Below, one piece after another: positions 7,455 to 15,361 of a DNA stretch of 28,150 nt. The notes under the pieces are model-generated. The model saw nothing but the letters and a program-made list of their open reading frames with translations. It searched no databases and was not told the DNA's origin. Position 1 is the stretch's first letter. Each line of letters opens with the position of its first letter. Both the position numbers and the translations under genes were made by a program. The stretch covers positions 1 through 28,150 of the forward strand of contig JAAZXP010000010.1 of assembly GCA_014240055.1 (NCBI GenBank), written 5' to 3'. Origin of the DNA: Methanobacteriota archaeon (GTDB taxonomy: Archaea > Thermoplasmatota > Poseidoniia > MGIII > CG-Epi1).

Positions 7455-8501
7455 GTGCCAAGTGAATTGCAGTCATTAATGTCTTCAAAAGAAATTGATT
7501 GGGACAACGTCGATGACATCGAATGGGGTGTAGATGACGAACTCGATTGGGATGATATGGATGAGGAAGAAGATATTTTGATTGAACTCAGAAATGATCC
7601 TCAACCAAGTTTTTTTGTTAGAAAGTTTGCAGTTGTATGGTGGAGAAAAGGATTCTACAAAGCAGGTAAAGTAGATGGAAGTATACGCGTAACTCCTACC
7701 AGATTAATATTTCTAGATAGCAAGGGGAAAGTTCGTCTGAGCATAATGAATGATTCCATTTATTCTTTTGATTTACACCATCATGACGGTGAATTTCCAA
7801 TATATTATAATGAAATAATAACAAAAGATCAAAGTTCTTATCAAATAACTACTGGTGTGGACGAATCGCAATCTGTAAAAAATAATAAAGATATTAAGAA
7901 AGCTATTGCAGGAGAATTAGAAGTTTCTAAAGCTGAAATTACTGAATTAACTATAGTAACTACCAATAAGGGTAAAATTGGAGAATTTGTTCAATCTTTA
8001 GATAAGACTAATTTTTTCCCAGTTCAAAATTCAATAGATTATCCTGAAATTCAAGCATCTACCTTAGAAGAAGTTGTAGATTTTGGATTAGATTGGCTAA
8101 AAGACAAAGTTGAACCTCCATTTGTTATTGATGATGCAGGAGCGTTTATTGATAGTTTAGAGGATTTTCCAGGAGTATACTCACGATATATTTATGATAC
8201 AATAGGTGTTGAAGGCGTTCTTAAACAGATGAATGATATTGAGGATAGAAAAGCAACATTTCGATGCGTTCTTGGTTTAGCATTAGCAGACGGTTCTAAG
8301 CATAAATTTGTAGGCGAATGTACGGGCCATATAATTGGAGAAATGAGAGGTTCAGGAGGCTTTGGTTATGATCCTATCTTTATTCCTGGCGGTTATGAGA
8401 AAACATTTGCAGAATTATCACTTGAAGAAAAAAATAGTATAAGTCACAGAGGTCGAGCAATGGAAAAATTAGTCGATTTTTTATCTAATATGGAAATTTG
8501 A
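7455..8501 (+). CDS. HAM1/RdgB-type non-canonical purine NTP pyrophosphatase with acidic and PH-like N-terminal extension
   Basis: Residues about 165-345 form a full HAM1 (ITPase/RdgB) domain: IVTTNKGKIGEF, FVIDDAGAFIDSL (general base and metal-site acids), GGFGYDPIF and SHRGRAM. Such enzymes hydrolyse ITP/XTP to monophosphates and keep deaminated purines out of nucleic acids. Stand-alone members are about 185-200 residues; this one is 348. The extra N-terminus has a very acidic stretch (about 13-42, with repeated DWD/DDE groups) and a beta-rich PH/GRAM-like part (about 55-135, motif TPTRLIFLDSKGKVRLSI). The frame is continuous, so I see a real fusion. The GTG at 7455 is the furthest upstream start compatible with the promoter; an ATG at 7479 is possible. 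The CPBP protease gene follows 2 nt later. Confidence 0.9.
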   Translation: MPSELQSLMSSKEIDWDNVDDIEWGVDDELDWDDMDEEEDILIELRNDPQPSFFVRKFAVVWWRKGFYKAGKVDGSIRVTPTRLIFLDSKGKVRLSIMNDSIYSFDLHHHDGEFPIYYNEIITKDQSSYQITTGVDESQSVKNNKDIKKAIAGELEVSKAEITELTIVTTNKGKIGEFVQSLDKTNFFPVQNSIDYPEIQASTLEEVVDFGLDWLKDKVEPPFVIDDAGAFIDSLEDFPGVYSRYIYDTIGVEGVLKQMNDIEDRKATFRCVLGLALADGSKHKFVGECTGHIIGEMRGSGGFGYDPIFIPGGYEKTFAELSLEEKNSISHRGRAMEKLVDFLSNMEI

Positions 8502-8503
8502 TT

Positions 8504-9274
8504 ATGGAATATTGCAAGAATTGTTTAACTCCAATAATATCTGACAAGGAAGATAGGATATATTGCAGTAATCAATGTTGGCTTAAGTATCGCCAAAATA
8601 AATTAGATCAGCCATTATCATTCTCTAATGAGCGTTGGCCAGTCTGGCGTGTTTGGATATCAATTATTGGTTTATTTGCACTACTATTTTCCTTGTTAAT
8701 AGTTGTAACTACATTTATTCAGGACTTGCTATATTTTGTTATTATATCAACAATATTATCTGCTATTTTGGTATTTTTCATATTAAAAAATTTACATAGT
8801 TCAGAAAGTTTTAGAGAATTACTGAAATTTCCTAAAACACGTGAGGTTTGGCGTTTAATTGGGATTGTAATACTAATTGATGTCTTTGTTGTTAAACCAT
8901 TACATGTTGTTTTTACCACATATTTTTTTCCAGAAGCCAATGAACAAGAAATAATTACGGCACTTGAAGAATTGTCTTACAGATCTTCTATTTTGATGGC
9001 CCTCTCAGTTTCTATTTTGACTCCGATATTAGAAGAATTATTGTTTCGAGGTTTTATTCTTGGAGTTTTGTTGAAATGCTACAGTGAGCGTGCATCAATC
9101 GTAATATCAGCATTAATTTTTGCTATTGTACATGAGCCTGTAGCTTATGGGATGGCTTTTGGCGGAGGTTTACTTTATGGTTGGCTTCGAGTTAAAACAG
9201 GCAGTATCGTTCCCAGTACGATAACTCACATTCTCTGGAACAGCTTTGTAAGTATTATCGTTCTTTTTTACTAA
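8504..9274 (+). CDS. CPBP-family intramembrane metalloprotease (CAAX protease-like) with N-terminal zinc ribbon
   Basis: Begins MEYCKNCLTPI with a treble-clef-like zinc ribbon (C-x2-C then C-x3-C, YCSNQC), followed by six to eight membrane helices. The CPBP/Abi catalytic motifs are present in order: EELLFRG (Glu-Glu-x3-Arg), a later HEP within a helix, and HILWN near the end. Relatives include eukaryotic Rce1 and bacterial bacteriocin-immunity proteases. An in-frame TTG at 8498 overlaps the ham1 stop, but the ATG at 8504 gives a 2-nt gap and a better start. It is probably co-transcribed with ham1. The substrate is unknown; prenylated or membrane-embedded proteins would be the family expectation. 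Confidence 0.85.
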   Translation: MEYCKNCLTPIISDKEDRIYCSNQCWLKYRQNKLDQPLSFSNERWPVWRVWISIIGLFALLFSLLIVVTTFIQDLLYFVIISTILSAILVFFILKNLHSSESFRELLKFPKTREVWRLIGIVILIDVFVVKPLHVVFTTYFFPEANEQEIITALEELSYRSSILMALSVSILTPILEELLFRGFILGVLLKCYSERASIVISALIFAIVHEPVAYGMAFGGGLLYGWLRVKTGSIVPSTITHILWNSFVSIIVLFY

Positions 9275-9283
9275 CCATGTTTC

Positions 9284-9290
9284 ATATATA
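9284..9290 (+). promoter_or_regulatory. Putative TATA box for metG
   Basis: ATATATA is centred about 23 nt before the GTG at 9310, giving a leaderless or nearly leaderless transcript and supporting the GTG start. Confidence 0.5.
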
Positions 9291-9309
9291 GCATGAATTT
9301 TGCGGTTAT

Positions 9310-11313
9310 GTGAAGCACGTCTTAGTATGTGTGGCTTGGCCTTACGCCAACGGTCCTTTACACTTGGGACATATGGCAGGCTGTTACTTGCCGCCCGATA
9401 TATTCGCACGTTACCATCGTTTGAAAGGAAATAAAGTATTGATGGTTAGTGGAAGCGATATGCATGGGACTCCAATTACTGTGACTGCTCAACAAGAGGG
9501 GAAAACACCTGAGCAAGTTGCAATGGGGTACCATGAACTCAATAGTAATTCGATTGAAAAAATGGGCATTTCTTTTGATTTTTTCAGCCATACTCACACT
9601 AAAGAGCATGCTGAAATCGCTCTATCAATATTAAAAAAGTTAGACGACAACGGTTACATTGAACCTAGAATTTCGGAAGAACCCTATGATCCTGTTGCTA
9701 AACAATTCTTACCAGATAGATATGTTGAAGGCACATGTCCACATTGCAAGTATGAATCAGCGCGAGGAGATCAATGTGATGATTGTGGTAAAACATTAGA
9801 TTCAAAAGAGCTTGTAAATCCACGCTCTAAGTTGAATCCAGATGCCAAAATTGAATTCAAAGAAACTGAACATTTATTTTTTAAATTATCTGAATTCCGA
9901 GACATATTACTAGATTGGTTATCAGAAGGGAAAGAACATTGGCGCCCTTCAGTAATTAATTTTACAAGGAATTGGCTGAAAGAAGGATTGATTGATAGGG
10001 CTATAACTCGAGATTTAGAATGGGGGATTGAGATTCCAAGAGAAGGTTACGAAAACAAGAGAATGTACGTCTGGTTTGAAGCTGTGATGGGGTATTATTC
10101 AGCATCAGTTCATTGGGCTAAAAACCAAGGTAAACCTGAAGAATGGAAAAAATGGTGGGAAAGTGAGGAGTCTGAACATTATTATTTCATGGCCAAGGAT
10201 AACATACCTTTCCATACAATAATTTGGCCAGCTATGCTTTCAGGTTGTGGATATAAACTTCCACATGACGTTCCAGCTAATGAATATTTATTACTAGATT
10301 CATCACAATTTTCTAAATCAAGAAGACATGCTATTTGGATTCCAGATTATTTGGACAGATATGATCCCGAATTATTGCGTTTTTATTTGGCTGCAATAAT
10401 GCCCGAGCAGAAAGATGCGAATTTCACATGGGAAGACTATGTTACTAGAATAAATACTGAATTAATTGGAAATTATGGTAATTTACTTTATAGAGTAATG
10501 TCATTTGCTCATAAAAATTTCCCAGATGGCTTACATTCAGAAGTTACTACCATACCATCACTTAATGAAAAGATAATAGAAACTCAAAAGCGAGTTTCAG
10601 AGGCTTTAGAAGCATGCAAATTCAAAAAAGCATTACAGGCAGTTATGGAATTGTCTCAGGCAGGAAATATAGCATTGAATGAGGCTGCACCATGGAAGCA
10701 GTTGAAAGCAGATCGAGAAGCCTGTGAAGCAACATTAGTTACATTTTTGAATTTATGTCGAAGTCTATCAGTAATGATGACTCCATTTTTGCCAAAGTCG
10801 TCCCAGAAAGCTTGGGATTACATGGGTCAAAATGATAAGATTGAAGATCTTGGATGGGATTCAGCTCTTGATATCAAGACGAATTTCAAATTAGAACAAC
10901 CATTGCCATTGTTTACTAAGCTAAACATGGACGAAATATTGGAGAAAGAAATGCCCCCAGAGGAAACAAACGAGCTAGCTAACGTCAAACCTGAGATAAC
11001 GTTTGATGATTTTAAGAAATTAGATATCCGAATAGGAACTGTAGAGAAAGTCGAACCACACTCTAATGCTGATAAACTTTGGCTTTTAGATGTGAATTTT
11101 GGAGGGCCTACAAAGAGGATAGTCACTGGTCTTCGAGACATTTATGAATCAGACGAGCTTTTAGGCAAGAAAATTGCAGTCCTCGTTAATTTGGCACCTG
11201 CAAAATTCAGGGGTGAAGATTCTAATGGAATGTTATTGGCAGCCGAAGGAGATGGTGTTGTTAGCCTTCTTCAGCCGGACAAAGATATTGAAGATGGTAG
11301 CGAAGTACATTAA
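9310..11313 (+). CDS. metG: Methionyl-tRNA synthetase with C-terminal tRNA-binding domain
   Basis: Class Ia synthetase charging tRNA-Met, 667 residues. Visible parts are the HIGH motif HLGH (18-21) after WPYANGPL, a zinc knuckle C143/C146/C156/C159, a KMSKS-type loop written QFSKS (333-337), an alpha-helical anticodon-binding region, and a C-terminal EMAPII/Trbp111-like OB fold (about 563-667, starting ITFDDFKKLDIRIGTVEKVE). The first Lys of KMSKS is replaced by Gln, while the second is kept. The start is GTG, since the methionine-binding strand VLVCVAWPYANG begins straight after it and no upstream start is needed. The FAD oxidoreductase gene follows after 6 nt. Confidence 0.97.
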   Translation: MKHVLVCVAWPYANGPLHLGHMAGCYLPPDIFARYHRLKGNKVLMVSGSDMHGTPITVTAQQEGKTPEQVAMGYHELNSNSIEKMGISFDFFSHTHTKEHAEIALSILKKLDDNGYIEPRISEEPYDPVAKQFLPDRYVEGTCPHCKYESARGDQCDDCGKTLDSKELVNPRSKLNPDAKIEFKETEHLFFKLSEFRDILLDWLSEGKEHWRPSVINFTRNWLKEGLIDRAITRDLEWGIEIPREGYENKRMYVWFEAVMGYYSASVHWAKNQGKPEEWKKWWESEESEHYYFMAKDNIPFHTIIWPAMLSGCGYKLPHDVPANEYLLLDSSQFSKSRRHAIWIPDYLDRYDPELLRFYLAAIMPEQKDANFTWEDYVTRINTELIGNYGNLLYRVMSFAHKNFPDGLHSEVTTIPSLNEKIIETQKRVSEALEACKFKKALQAVMELSQAGNIALNEAAPWKQLKADREACEATLVTFLNLCRSLSVMMTPFLPKSSQKAWDYMGQNDKIEDLGWDSALDIKTNFKLEQPLPLFTKLNMDEILEKEMPPEETNELANVKPEITFDDFKKLDIRIGTVEKVEPHSNADKLWLLDVNFGGPTKRIVTGLRDIYESDELLGKKIAVLVNLAPAKFRGEDSNGMLLAAEGDGVVSLLQPDKDIEDGSEVH

Positions 11314-11319
11314 TCTGAA

Positions 11320-12588
11320 ATGAAAATAGGGATAGTTGGCGCAGGTATCTCAGGCTTAGCAATTTCATTAGGTGCTGAAAAAGCAGGACACGAAGTTGTT
11401 CTTTATGAATCTGAGAGTGATGTGGGTGGTAGAATGTCTTCTGTACGTTTCGGCCCTTACATAATTGATATTGGATTTCATGTTTTACATACAGCTTATC
11501 CTTCACTACATAGATGGATTGATTTTAGCAAACTCGAATTTAAAGAAATGGAAAAATGTACGGAAAGTATTGATCCAGATACGGGGAGGAGAAATTTACT
11601 TGCAGATGCAATAAATATGCCTCTCAAGCTTTTCCCAACATTGAGGGCAACTGGCTTACGAGATGGTCTTAGACTTTTGAGATGGAGGTTAGCCTCCAAC
11701 AGTAAAGATATCGAATCACCCCTGGATTTTAAATCTGAAAAGATTATGGACGGATTTAAACAACGAGGTTTTTCTAATAATATTGTTCAGAATATTCTTC
11801 GTCCATTGTTTGCAGGAATCACTCTCGACCCCGATTTAGAAGAACGTATGAGTTTTGCTTCCTTCACTTGGGCTGCAATGAGTCTGGGTTCAATGATTAT
11901 GCTAAAAGGCGGCATCCAAGCCGTACCTAATCAATTGGTTAACAAGTTAATTAGCACACAACTCCTCCTAAATTCTAGAGTTGATGGCGTATCATCAACA
12001 ACTATTACTTGTAATAAGCAAACTGAGAAATTCGATAAAGTAGTCTTGGCCACTCCGCAAAACGTCAGCTTTAATTTTCTAAATCGTAAGCCATTGACAA
12101 AGGTAAAGAAAACTGCAACAATTGTGTTCAAATCGCTTAAAAATCCATTATCTAGAAATAGATTACTAATTAATGAGAAATACGGTTTAAATGGGAACAA
12201 AATTCTCCACGCCCATTCACACCCCTTTCATCCCCAATTAATAATCGCCACAGTTATTGGGAAAGACGCAGATTCATTACAAGATAATCAAGATGAAATA
12301 TTATCAGAGTTCGAGAATTGGTTCGGTAAGCAAGTCAGGGAATGGGAGTTTGTAACAGTAACCAAAGTCGATAATGCATTGCCAATTATAGATACGAATC
12401 ATGTGGGAAGAGTAAAAGAGCCAATAAGTGATCAAGAAATTTTGCTTGCGGGTGACTATACTACTCACCCCTCAGTACAGGGAGCCTTATTTTCGGCAGA
12501 GAGAGTTTTGGATCATTTAGGTATCCCAATTCCTGACAAAACAATAAATGCCACCACCTCTCAAACTGAATTAGGGCCTGTAGCCTAG
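11320..12588 (+). CDS. FAD-dependent amine-oxidase/phytoene-desaturase-like oxidoreductase
   Basis: A 422-residue flavoprotein. The Rossmann FAD motif is at the very N-terminus (MKIGIVGAGISGLA, then E31-like acid, then DVGGRM), and the C-terminal FAD signature LAGDYTTHPSVQGALFSAER is complete. The middle lacks features that would fix the substrate. Similar proteins include carotenoid desaturase-like, protoporphyrinogen oxidase-like and NAD(P)-binding oxidoreductases, so a role in isoprenoid or carotenoid chemistry is only a guess. It lies 6 nt after metG, probably in the same transcript. Its last four sense codons and the TAG stop are the first 15 bases of tRNA-Arg, and the tRNA promoter lies inside this gene. 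Confidence 0.8.
   Translation: MKIGIVGAGISGLAISLGAEKAGHEVVLYESESDVGGRMSSVRFGPYIIDIGFHVLHTAYPSLHRWIDFSKLEFKEMEKCTESIDPDTGRRNLLADAINMPLKLFPTLRATGLRDGLRLLRWRLASNSKDIESPLDFKSEKIMDGFKQRGFSNNIVQNILRPLFAGITLDPDLEERMSFASFTWAAMSLGSMIMLKGGIQAVPNQLVNKLISTQLLLNSRVDGVSSTTITCNKQTEKFDKVVLATPQNVSFNFLNRKPLTKVKKTATIVFKSLKNPLSRNRLLINEKYGLNGNKILHAHSHPFHPQLIIATVIGKDADSLQDNQDEILSEFENWFGKQVREWEFVTVTKVDNALPIIDTNHVGRVKEPISDQEILLAGDYTTHPSVQGALFSAERVLDHLGIPIPDKTINATTSQTELGPVA
12541..12550 (+). promoter_or_regulatory. Putative TATA box of tRNA-Arg, inside the FAD oxidoreductase gene
   Basis: ACAATAAATG is centred about 28 nt before the tRNA 5' end, the normal archaeal TATA spacing, although it also encodes residues near the C-terminus of the oxidoreductase. 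Confidence 0.4.
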
Positions 12589-12650
12589 CCTGGAAGGGCG
12601 TCTGGCTTCTAACCAGAAGATCCAGGGTTCGAATCCCTGCAGGCCCGCCA
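12574..12650 (+). tRNA. tRNA-Arg (anticodon TCT)
   Basis: A complete cloverleaf: acceptor GGGCCTG/CAGGCCC, anticodon stem TCTGG/CCAGA around the loop CTTCTAA (anticodon TCT, reading AGA/AGG), T arm CAGGG-TTCGAAT-CCCTG, discriminator G and encoded CCA. There is no intron. The first 15 bases overlap the 3' end of the FAD oxidoreductase gene on the same strand. A T-rich run follows directly after CCA. Confidence 0.97.
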
Positions 12651-12658
12651 TTCTTTTT
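12651..12658 (+). terminator. T-rich run after tRNA-Arg
   Basis: TTCTTTTT directly after the CCA end; archaeal RNA polymerase often terminates at such T-runs without a hairpin. It overlaps the stop codon of the convergent racemase-like gene. Confidence 0.45.
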
Positions 12659-13613
12659 AGAATGGCAATTTTGATAAATCTACGTTTCCACCAGTAAGTA
12701 TAATTCCAATATTTTCCATTCCCTCTAGCGCTTTGAATTGATCACTTAGAACTACAGCTACAGGTGTTGCGCAACTTGGTTCAATAATAATTTTCATTCT
12801 TTCCCAAATTAATCTCATTGCCTTTATTACCTCATCGTCGGTAACTGTGTATATCGCATCTAAATGATCTTTAAGTATATTCCAGGTATTTTCACCTAGG
12901 CTTGTAAGAAGCCCATCACAGATAGTATCAGGATTTTCTTGAGGTAGCATCCTTCCTTCTTTGAGCGATCGATAAGCATCATCAGCTCCCTTTGGTTCAG
13001 CACCATATAACTTAGCATTTGGAAGAAGACTATGGGTGGCTACACAAGTACCCGACATTAGTCCGCCGCCACCTATTGGTGCGATAATTGCATCTAAATC
13101 CTCAATATCTTCAATTAATTCTAATGCTGCAGTTCCTTGTCCAGCTATTACATCAGGATTATTGAATGGATGAATAACTGTTGCTCCAGTTTTCTTAGCA
13201 ATTTTTTCTAAAGTTGTTCTTCTAGCTTCTAAAGTAGGCTCACACAAGGTGATTTCGGCTTTGTATCCTTTTACAGCATTTAGTTTAACTTCGGGAGCAT
13301 TATTTGGCATAACTATGTAAGAAGGAATTCCTCTCATCATGGCAGCATAAGCTACGGCCTGTGCATGATTTCCGCTACTATGCGTGCAAACGCCTTTTGA
13401 GGCTTCGTCATCATCTAGAATAGATACTGCATTCCATCCGCCTCTAAATTTGAAGGCCCCTATTTTTTGAAAATTTTCACATTTAAAAAAAAGATTACGG
13501 CCAGCCATTTGGTTTAAGGTATTGTTTGTCAGAACTGGAGTTCGGTGCCCTACTCCCTTTATTCGTTTGGCTGCAGAGCGCACATCATCTATAGAAGCTG
13601 CATATTTCCCCAT
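12657..13613 (-). CDS. PLP fold-type II serine racemase / serine-threonine dehydratase-like enzyme
   Basis: A PLP enzyme without an ACT domain, 318 residues from the ATG at 13613. The Schiff-base lysine is in GAFKFRGG (K55 by this start, as in mammalian serine racemase, where it is K56); SSGNHAQA, the phosphate loop IGGGGLMSG and the metal-site segment EPKGADD are all present. The last is the serine-racemase-type divalent cation site. Likely activities are serine racemisation, or serine/threonine or 3-hydroxyaspartate dehydration; sequence alone cannot choose. An ATG at 13640 adds 9 residues (MMVVCLHTL), but 13613 gives an N-terminus of the family's usual length and places a TATA-like element about 29 nt upstream. 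The 3' end lies 6 nt from tRNA-Arg. Confidence 0.88.
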   Translation of the reverse strand: MGKYAASIDDVRSAAKRIKGVGHRTPVLTNNTLNQMAGRNLFFKCENFQKIGAFKFRGGWNAVSILDDDEASKGVCTHSSGNHAQAVAYAAMMRGIPSYIVMPNNAPEVKLNAVKGYKAEITLCEPTLEARRTTLEKIAKKTGATVIHPFNNPDVIAGQGTAALELIEDIEDLDAIIAPIGGGGLMSGTCVATHSLLPNAKLYGAEPKGADDAYRSLKEGRMLPQENPDTICDGLLTSLGENTWNILKDHLDAIYTVTDDEVIKAMRLIWERMKIIIEPSCATPVAVVLSDQFKALEGMENIGIILTGGNVDLSKLPF

Positions 13614-13637
13614 TAGAGTATGAAGGCATACAACCAT

Positions 13638-13648
13638 CATAAAAAAGG
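13638..13648. promoter_or_regulatory. TATA-like element shared by the racemase-like and PH-like genes (putative bidirectional promoter)
   Basis: CATAAAAAAGG on plus (CCTTTTTTATG on minus) is centred about 28 nt from the ATG at 13670 and about 29 nt from the minus-strand ATG at 13613. No other convincing TATA box serves either gene. Confidence 0.5.
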
Positions 13649-13669
13649 TTAATATGGGAGTTTCAATAT

Positions 13670-14152
13670 ATGTACGTGGCAGAGTTCCCTCCTAAATCAG
13701 TTGTTTTTGAAGAGAAAAAAACAACATATTGGGCATTAATGTTAATCTTTTTTTTCCTTGGTATAGGTTATTTTTTTGTATACTCATATAGGGAGATTTT
13801 AGGATATATAGCCATTTTACCAATAGTAGGCTTATCATTTGCAATCATTGTAGTTTCCAATATTGCATTTTTTTCGGTAAAAATATTTGATGACAAAACA
13901 ATAAATTTTGGTTTTCCGTATTGGAATAAGACACTCCAGTCGAATGAGATAATATCTATTGAAGAGATTCCATATCGCCCATTACGAGAATTCGGAGGTT
14001 TAGGTTGGCGAATATCGATGCGTAAAAAAGGAAAATGGAGAATAGGTTACGTTATGTGGTTTCAAAATGGTATTGAAATAGAATCGACTAATGGAAAATA
14101 TTATGTTTTTGGAACAAACAATCCAGAATCATTAATTTCTGCACTGCAATAG
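13670..14152 (+). CDS. Small membrane protein with PH-like (bPH) domain
   Basis: A 160-residue protein with two membrane helices (about 20-40 and 44-68) and a cytoplasmic beta-rich tail. The tail carries EIPYRPLREFGGLGWR and ends FGTNNPESLISAL, a pattern common in membrane-linked bacterial PH-like domain proteins of unknown function. The ATG at 13670 is at leaderless distance from the shared TATA-like element. It is divergent from the racemase-like gene and stands upstream of tbp, with its own promoter separating it from that operon. No catalytic residues are apparent. Confidence 0.7.
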   Translation: MYVAEFPPKSVVFEEKKTTYWALMLIFFFLGIGYFFVYSYREILGYIAILPIVGLSFAIIVVSNIAFFSVKIFDDKTINFGFPYWNKTLQSNEIISIEEIPYRPLREFGGLGWRISMRKKGKWRIGYVMWFQNGIEIESTNGKYYVFGTNNPESLISALQ

Positions 14153-14167
14153 GTTTTTTTTGAGAGT

Positions 14168-14200
14168 AGTATTTAAACCTTTAAATAGACACTTTATATA
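14168..14200 (+). promoter_or_regulatory. tbp promoter region with three TATA-like boxes
   Basis: Three AT-rich boxes occur in tandem: ATTTAAAC (from 14170), CTTTAAATAG (from 14179) and CTTTATATA (from 14192). The last is the best consensus match and is centred about 30 nt before the tbp ATG at 14227. A GAGGT (14215-14219) could serve as a ribosome binding site if transcription starts from an upstream box. Confidence 0.55.
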
Positions 14201-14226
14201 GAAAGTTCCCCCCAGAGGTATTTTAC

Positions 14227-14778
14227 ATGGCAGAAATAATAGTAGTTAACGTCGTAGCAAGTGCGTCAATTGGTAAAGAATTGATGCTCCAAGATATTGC
14301 ATTCCAGTTGGAAGGTGCAGAATATGATCAGGATAGATTTCCCGGACTCATTTACAAATTAGCAGAACCAAAAACTGCAGTTCTAATTTTTAGAAGTGGT
14401 AAAGTTGTTTGTACTGGTGCTCGTTCAATACCAGATGTGCATGTTGCAATTAACAAAGTAGTAGATGAACTCAGAGTTCTAGATATGCCTGTAAAGGATG
14501 AACCAGACATTGTAATACAAAATATTGTAGCTACAACTAATCTAGAATCAACATTAAATTTAATTCAGATAGCAATGTCTCTTGGTTTTGAAAATGTAGA
14601 ATATGAACCAGAAGCTTTCCCAGGTCTTGTATATAGAATGGATGATCCTAAAGTTGTTCTATTGCTATTCGGAAGTGGAAAGATGGTTTGTGTAGGTGCA
14701 CGTGAAGTTAATGACATTAAAAATGCAGTTAGAAATATTAAGGAAGAATTATCTACTGCTGGATTAATGAGGACATAA
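14227..14778 (+). CDS. tbp: TATA-binding protein (archaeal TBP)
   Basis: General transcription factor that binds and bends TATA promoters and recruits TFB and RNA polymerase. The 183 residues form the two classic imperfect repeats of the TBP saddle: DQDRFPGLIYKL...AVLIFRSGKVVCTGA (first) and EPEAFPGLVYRM...VLLLFGSGKMVCVGA (second). Length and composition are typical of archaeal TBP. It is the first gene of a close array continuing with a 57-codon ORF, aIF5A and an agmatinase-family gene. Three tandem TATA-like boxes upstream leave room for autoregulation, which is inference. Confidence 0.97.
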   Translation: MAEIIVVNVVASASIGKELMLQDIAFQLEGAEYDQDRFPGLIYKLAEPKTAVLIFRSGKVVCTGARSIPDVHVAINKVVDELRVLDMPVKDEPDIVIQNIVATTNLESTLNLIQIAMSLGFENVEYEPEAFPGLVYRMDDPKVVLLLFGSGKMVCVGAREVNDIKNAVRNIKEELSTAGLMRT

Positions 14779-14783
14779 GTTTC

Positions 14784-14957
14784 ATGATAACTGTAGAGCA
14801 GTTAATTCAGAGATTAGAGGCCTTACATGAAGACACAGGAGACGAGTCTCTTGAAGTAACAGTTGATTTGTTTAACAAAATGCGCCGTAATATTTCTGGA
14901 CGCAATACTCTTTATGGGTACCTTTCAGATGACAAGTGGCGAGAATTGGAGTGGTAA
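14784..14957 (+). CDS. Short conserved-looking ORF (57 aa) between tbp and aIF5A
   Basis: An ATG at 14784, 5 nt after the tbp stop, opens 57 sense codons ending TAA at 14957, 6 nt before the aIF5A ATG. It starts MITVEQLIQRLEALHEDTGD, has a predicted helical first half with acidic patches, a basic NKMRRN segment, and ends DDKWRELEW. I do not recognise a family. It fills the space between two essential genes in the same direction with minimal gaps, which is the main support for it being real. It could be a small transcription- or translation-linked protein; function unknown. Confidence 0.65.
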   Translation: MITVEQLIQRLEALHEDTGDESLEVTVDLFNKMRRNISGRNTLYGYLSDDKWRELEW

Positions 14958-14963
14958 ATTAAA

Positions 14964-15359
14964 ATGAGCCAAACAGAAATCAGAGAAATAAGAACATTAA
15001 AGGTTGGACGATACATCGTAATTGACAATGAACCTTGTAAATTGGTAGAATATATTACCTCTAAACCAGGGAAACACGGTGAAGCTAAGGCACGTATGGT
15101 TGCAATTGGGCTTTTTGACGGTCAAAAGAGATCATTAGTACATCCAGTTAAGCACAAAGTTCACGTACCTCTTGTAGATAGGCGTAAAGCTCAAATTTTA
15201 GCTAATATGGGTGCTGAAATCCAGATGATGGATCTAGAAACTTTCGAAACTTTTAACGTACCATTAAAAGACATTCCTGAAAAATTCCATGCAAATATGG
15301 AACCAGGTAATGAGATTGTTTTCCTTTCAGCTATGGGTCGAAAGCTGGTAACAGACTAA
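14964..15359 (+). CDS. Translation factor aIF5A (hypusine-containing)
   Basis: Archaeal homolog of eIF5A/EF-P, which binds the ribosome and relieves stalling during elongation and termination. The hypusination loop is SKPGKHGEAKAR; the modified lysine would be K37. The N-terminal SH3-like part and C-terminal OB fold make up the normal 131-residue length. It starts 6 nt after the short ORF and ends 2 nt before the agmatinase-family gene, so all are probably one transcript with tbp. The neighbouring ureohydrolase fits the need for polyamine-derived modification of K37. Confidence 0.97.
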   Translation: MSQTEIREIRTLKVGRYIVIDNEPCKLVEYITSKPGKHGEAKARMVAIGLFDGQKRSLVHPVKHKVHVPLVDRRKAQILANMGAEIQMMDLETFETFNVPLKDIPEKFHANMEPGNEIVFLSAMGRKLVTD

Positions 15360-15361
15360 AA

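Noticed and set aside
13614..13640. Upstream ATG for the racemase-like gene
   Set aside because: It would add nine residues without family similarity and would overlap the TATA-like element; kept only as an alternative.
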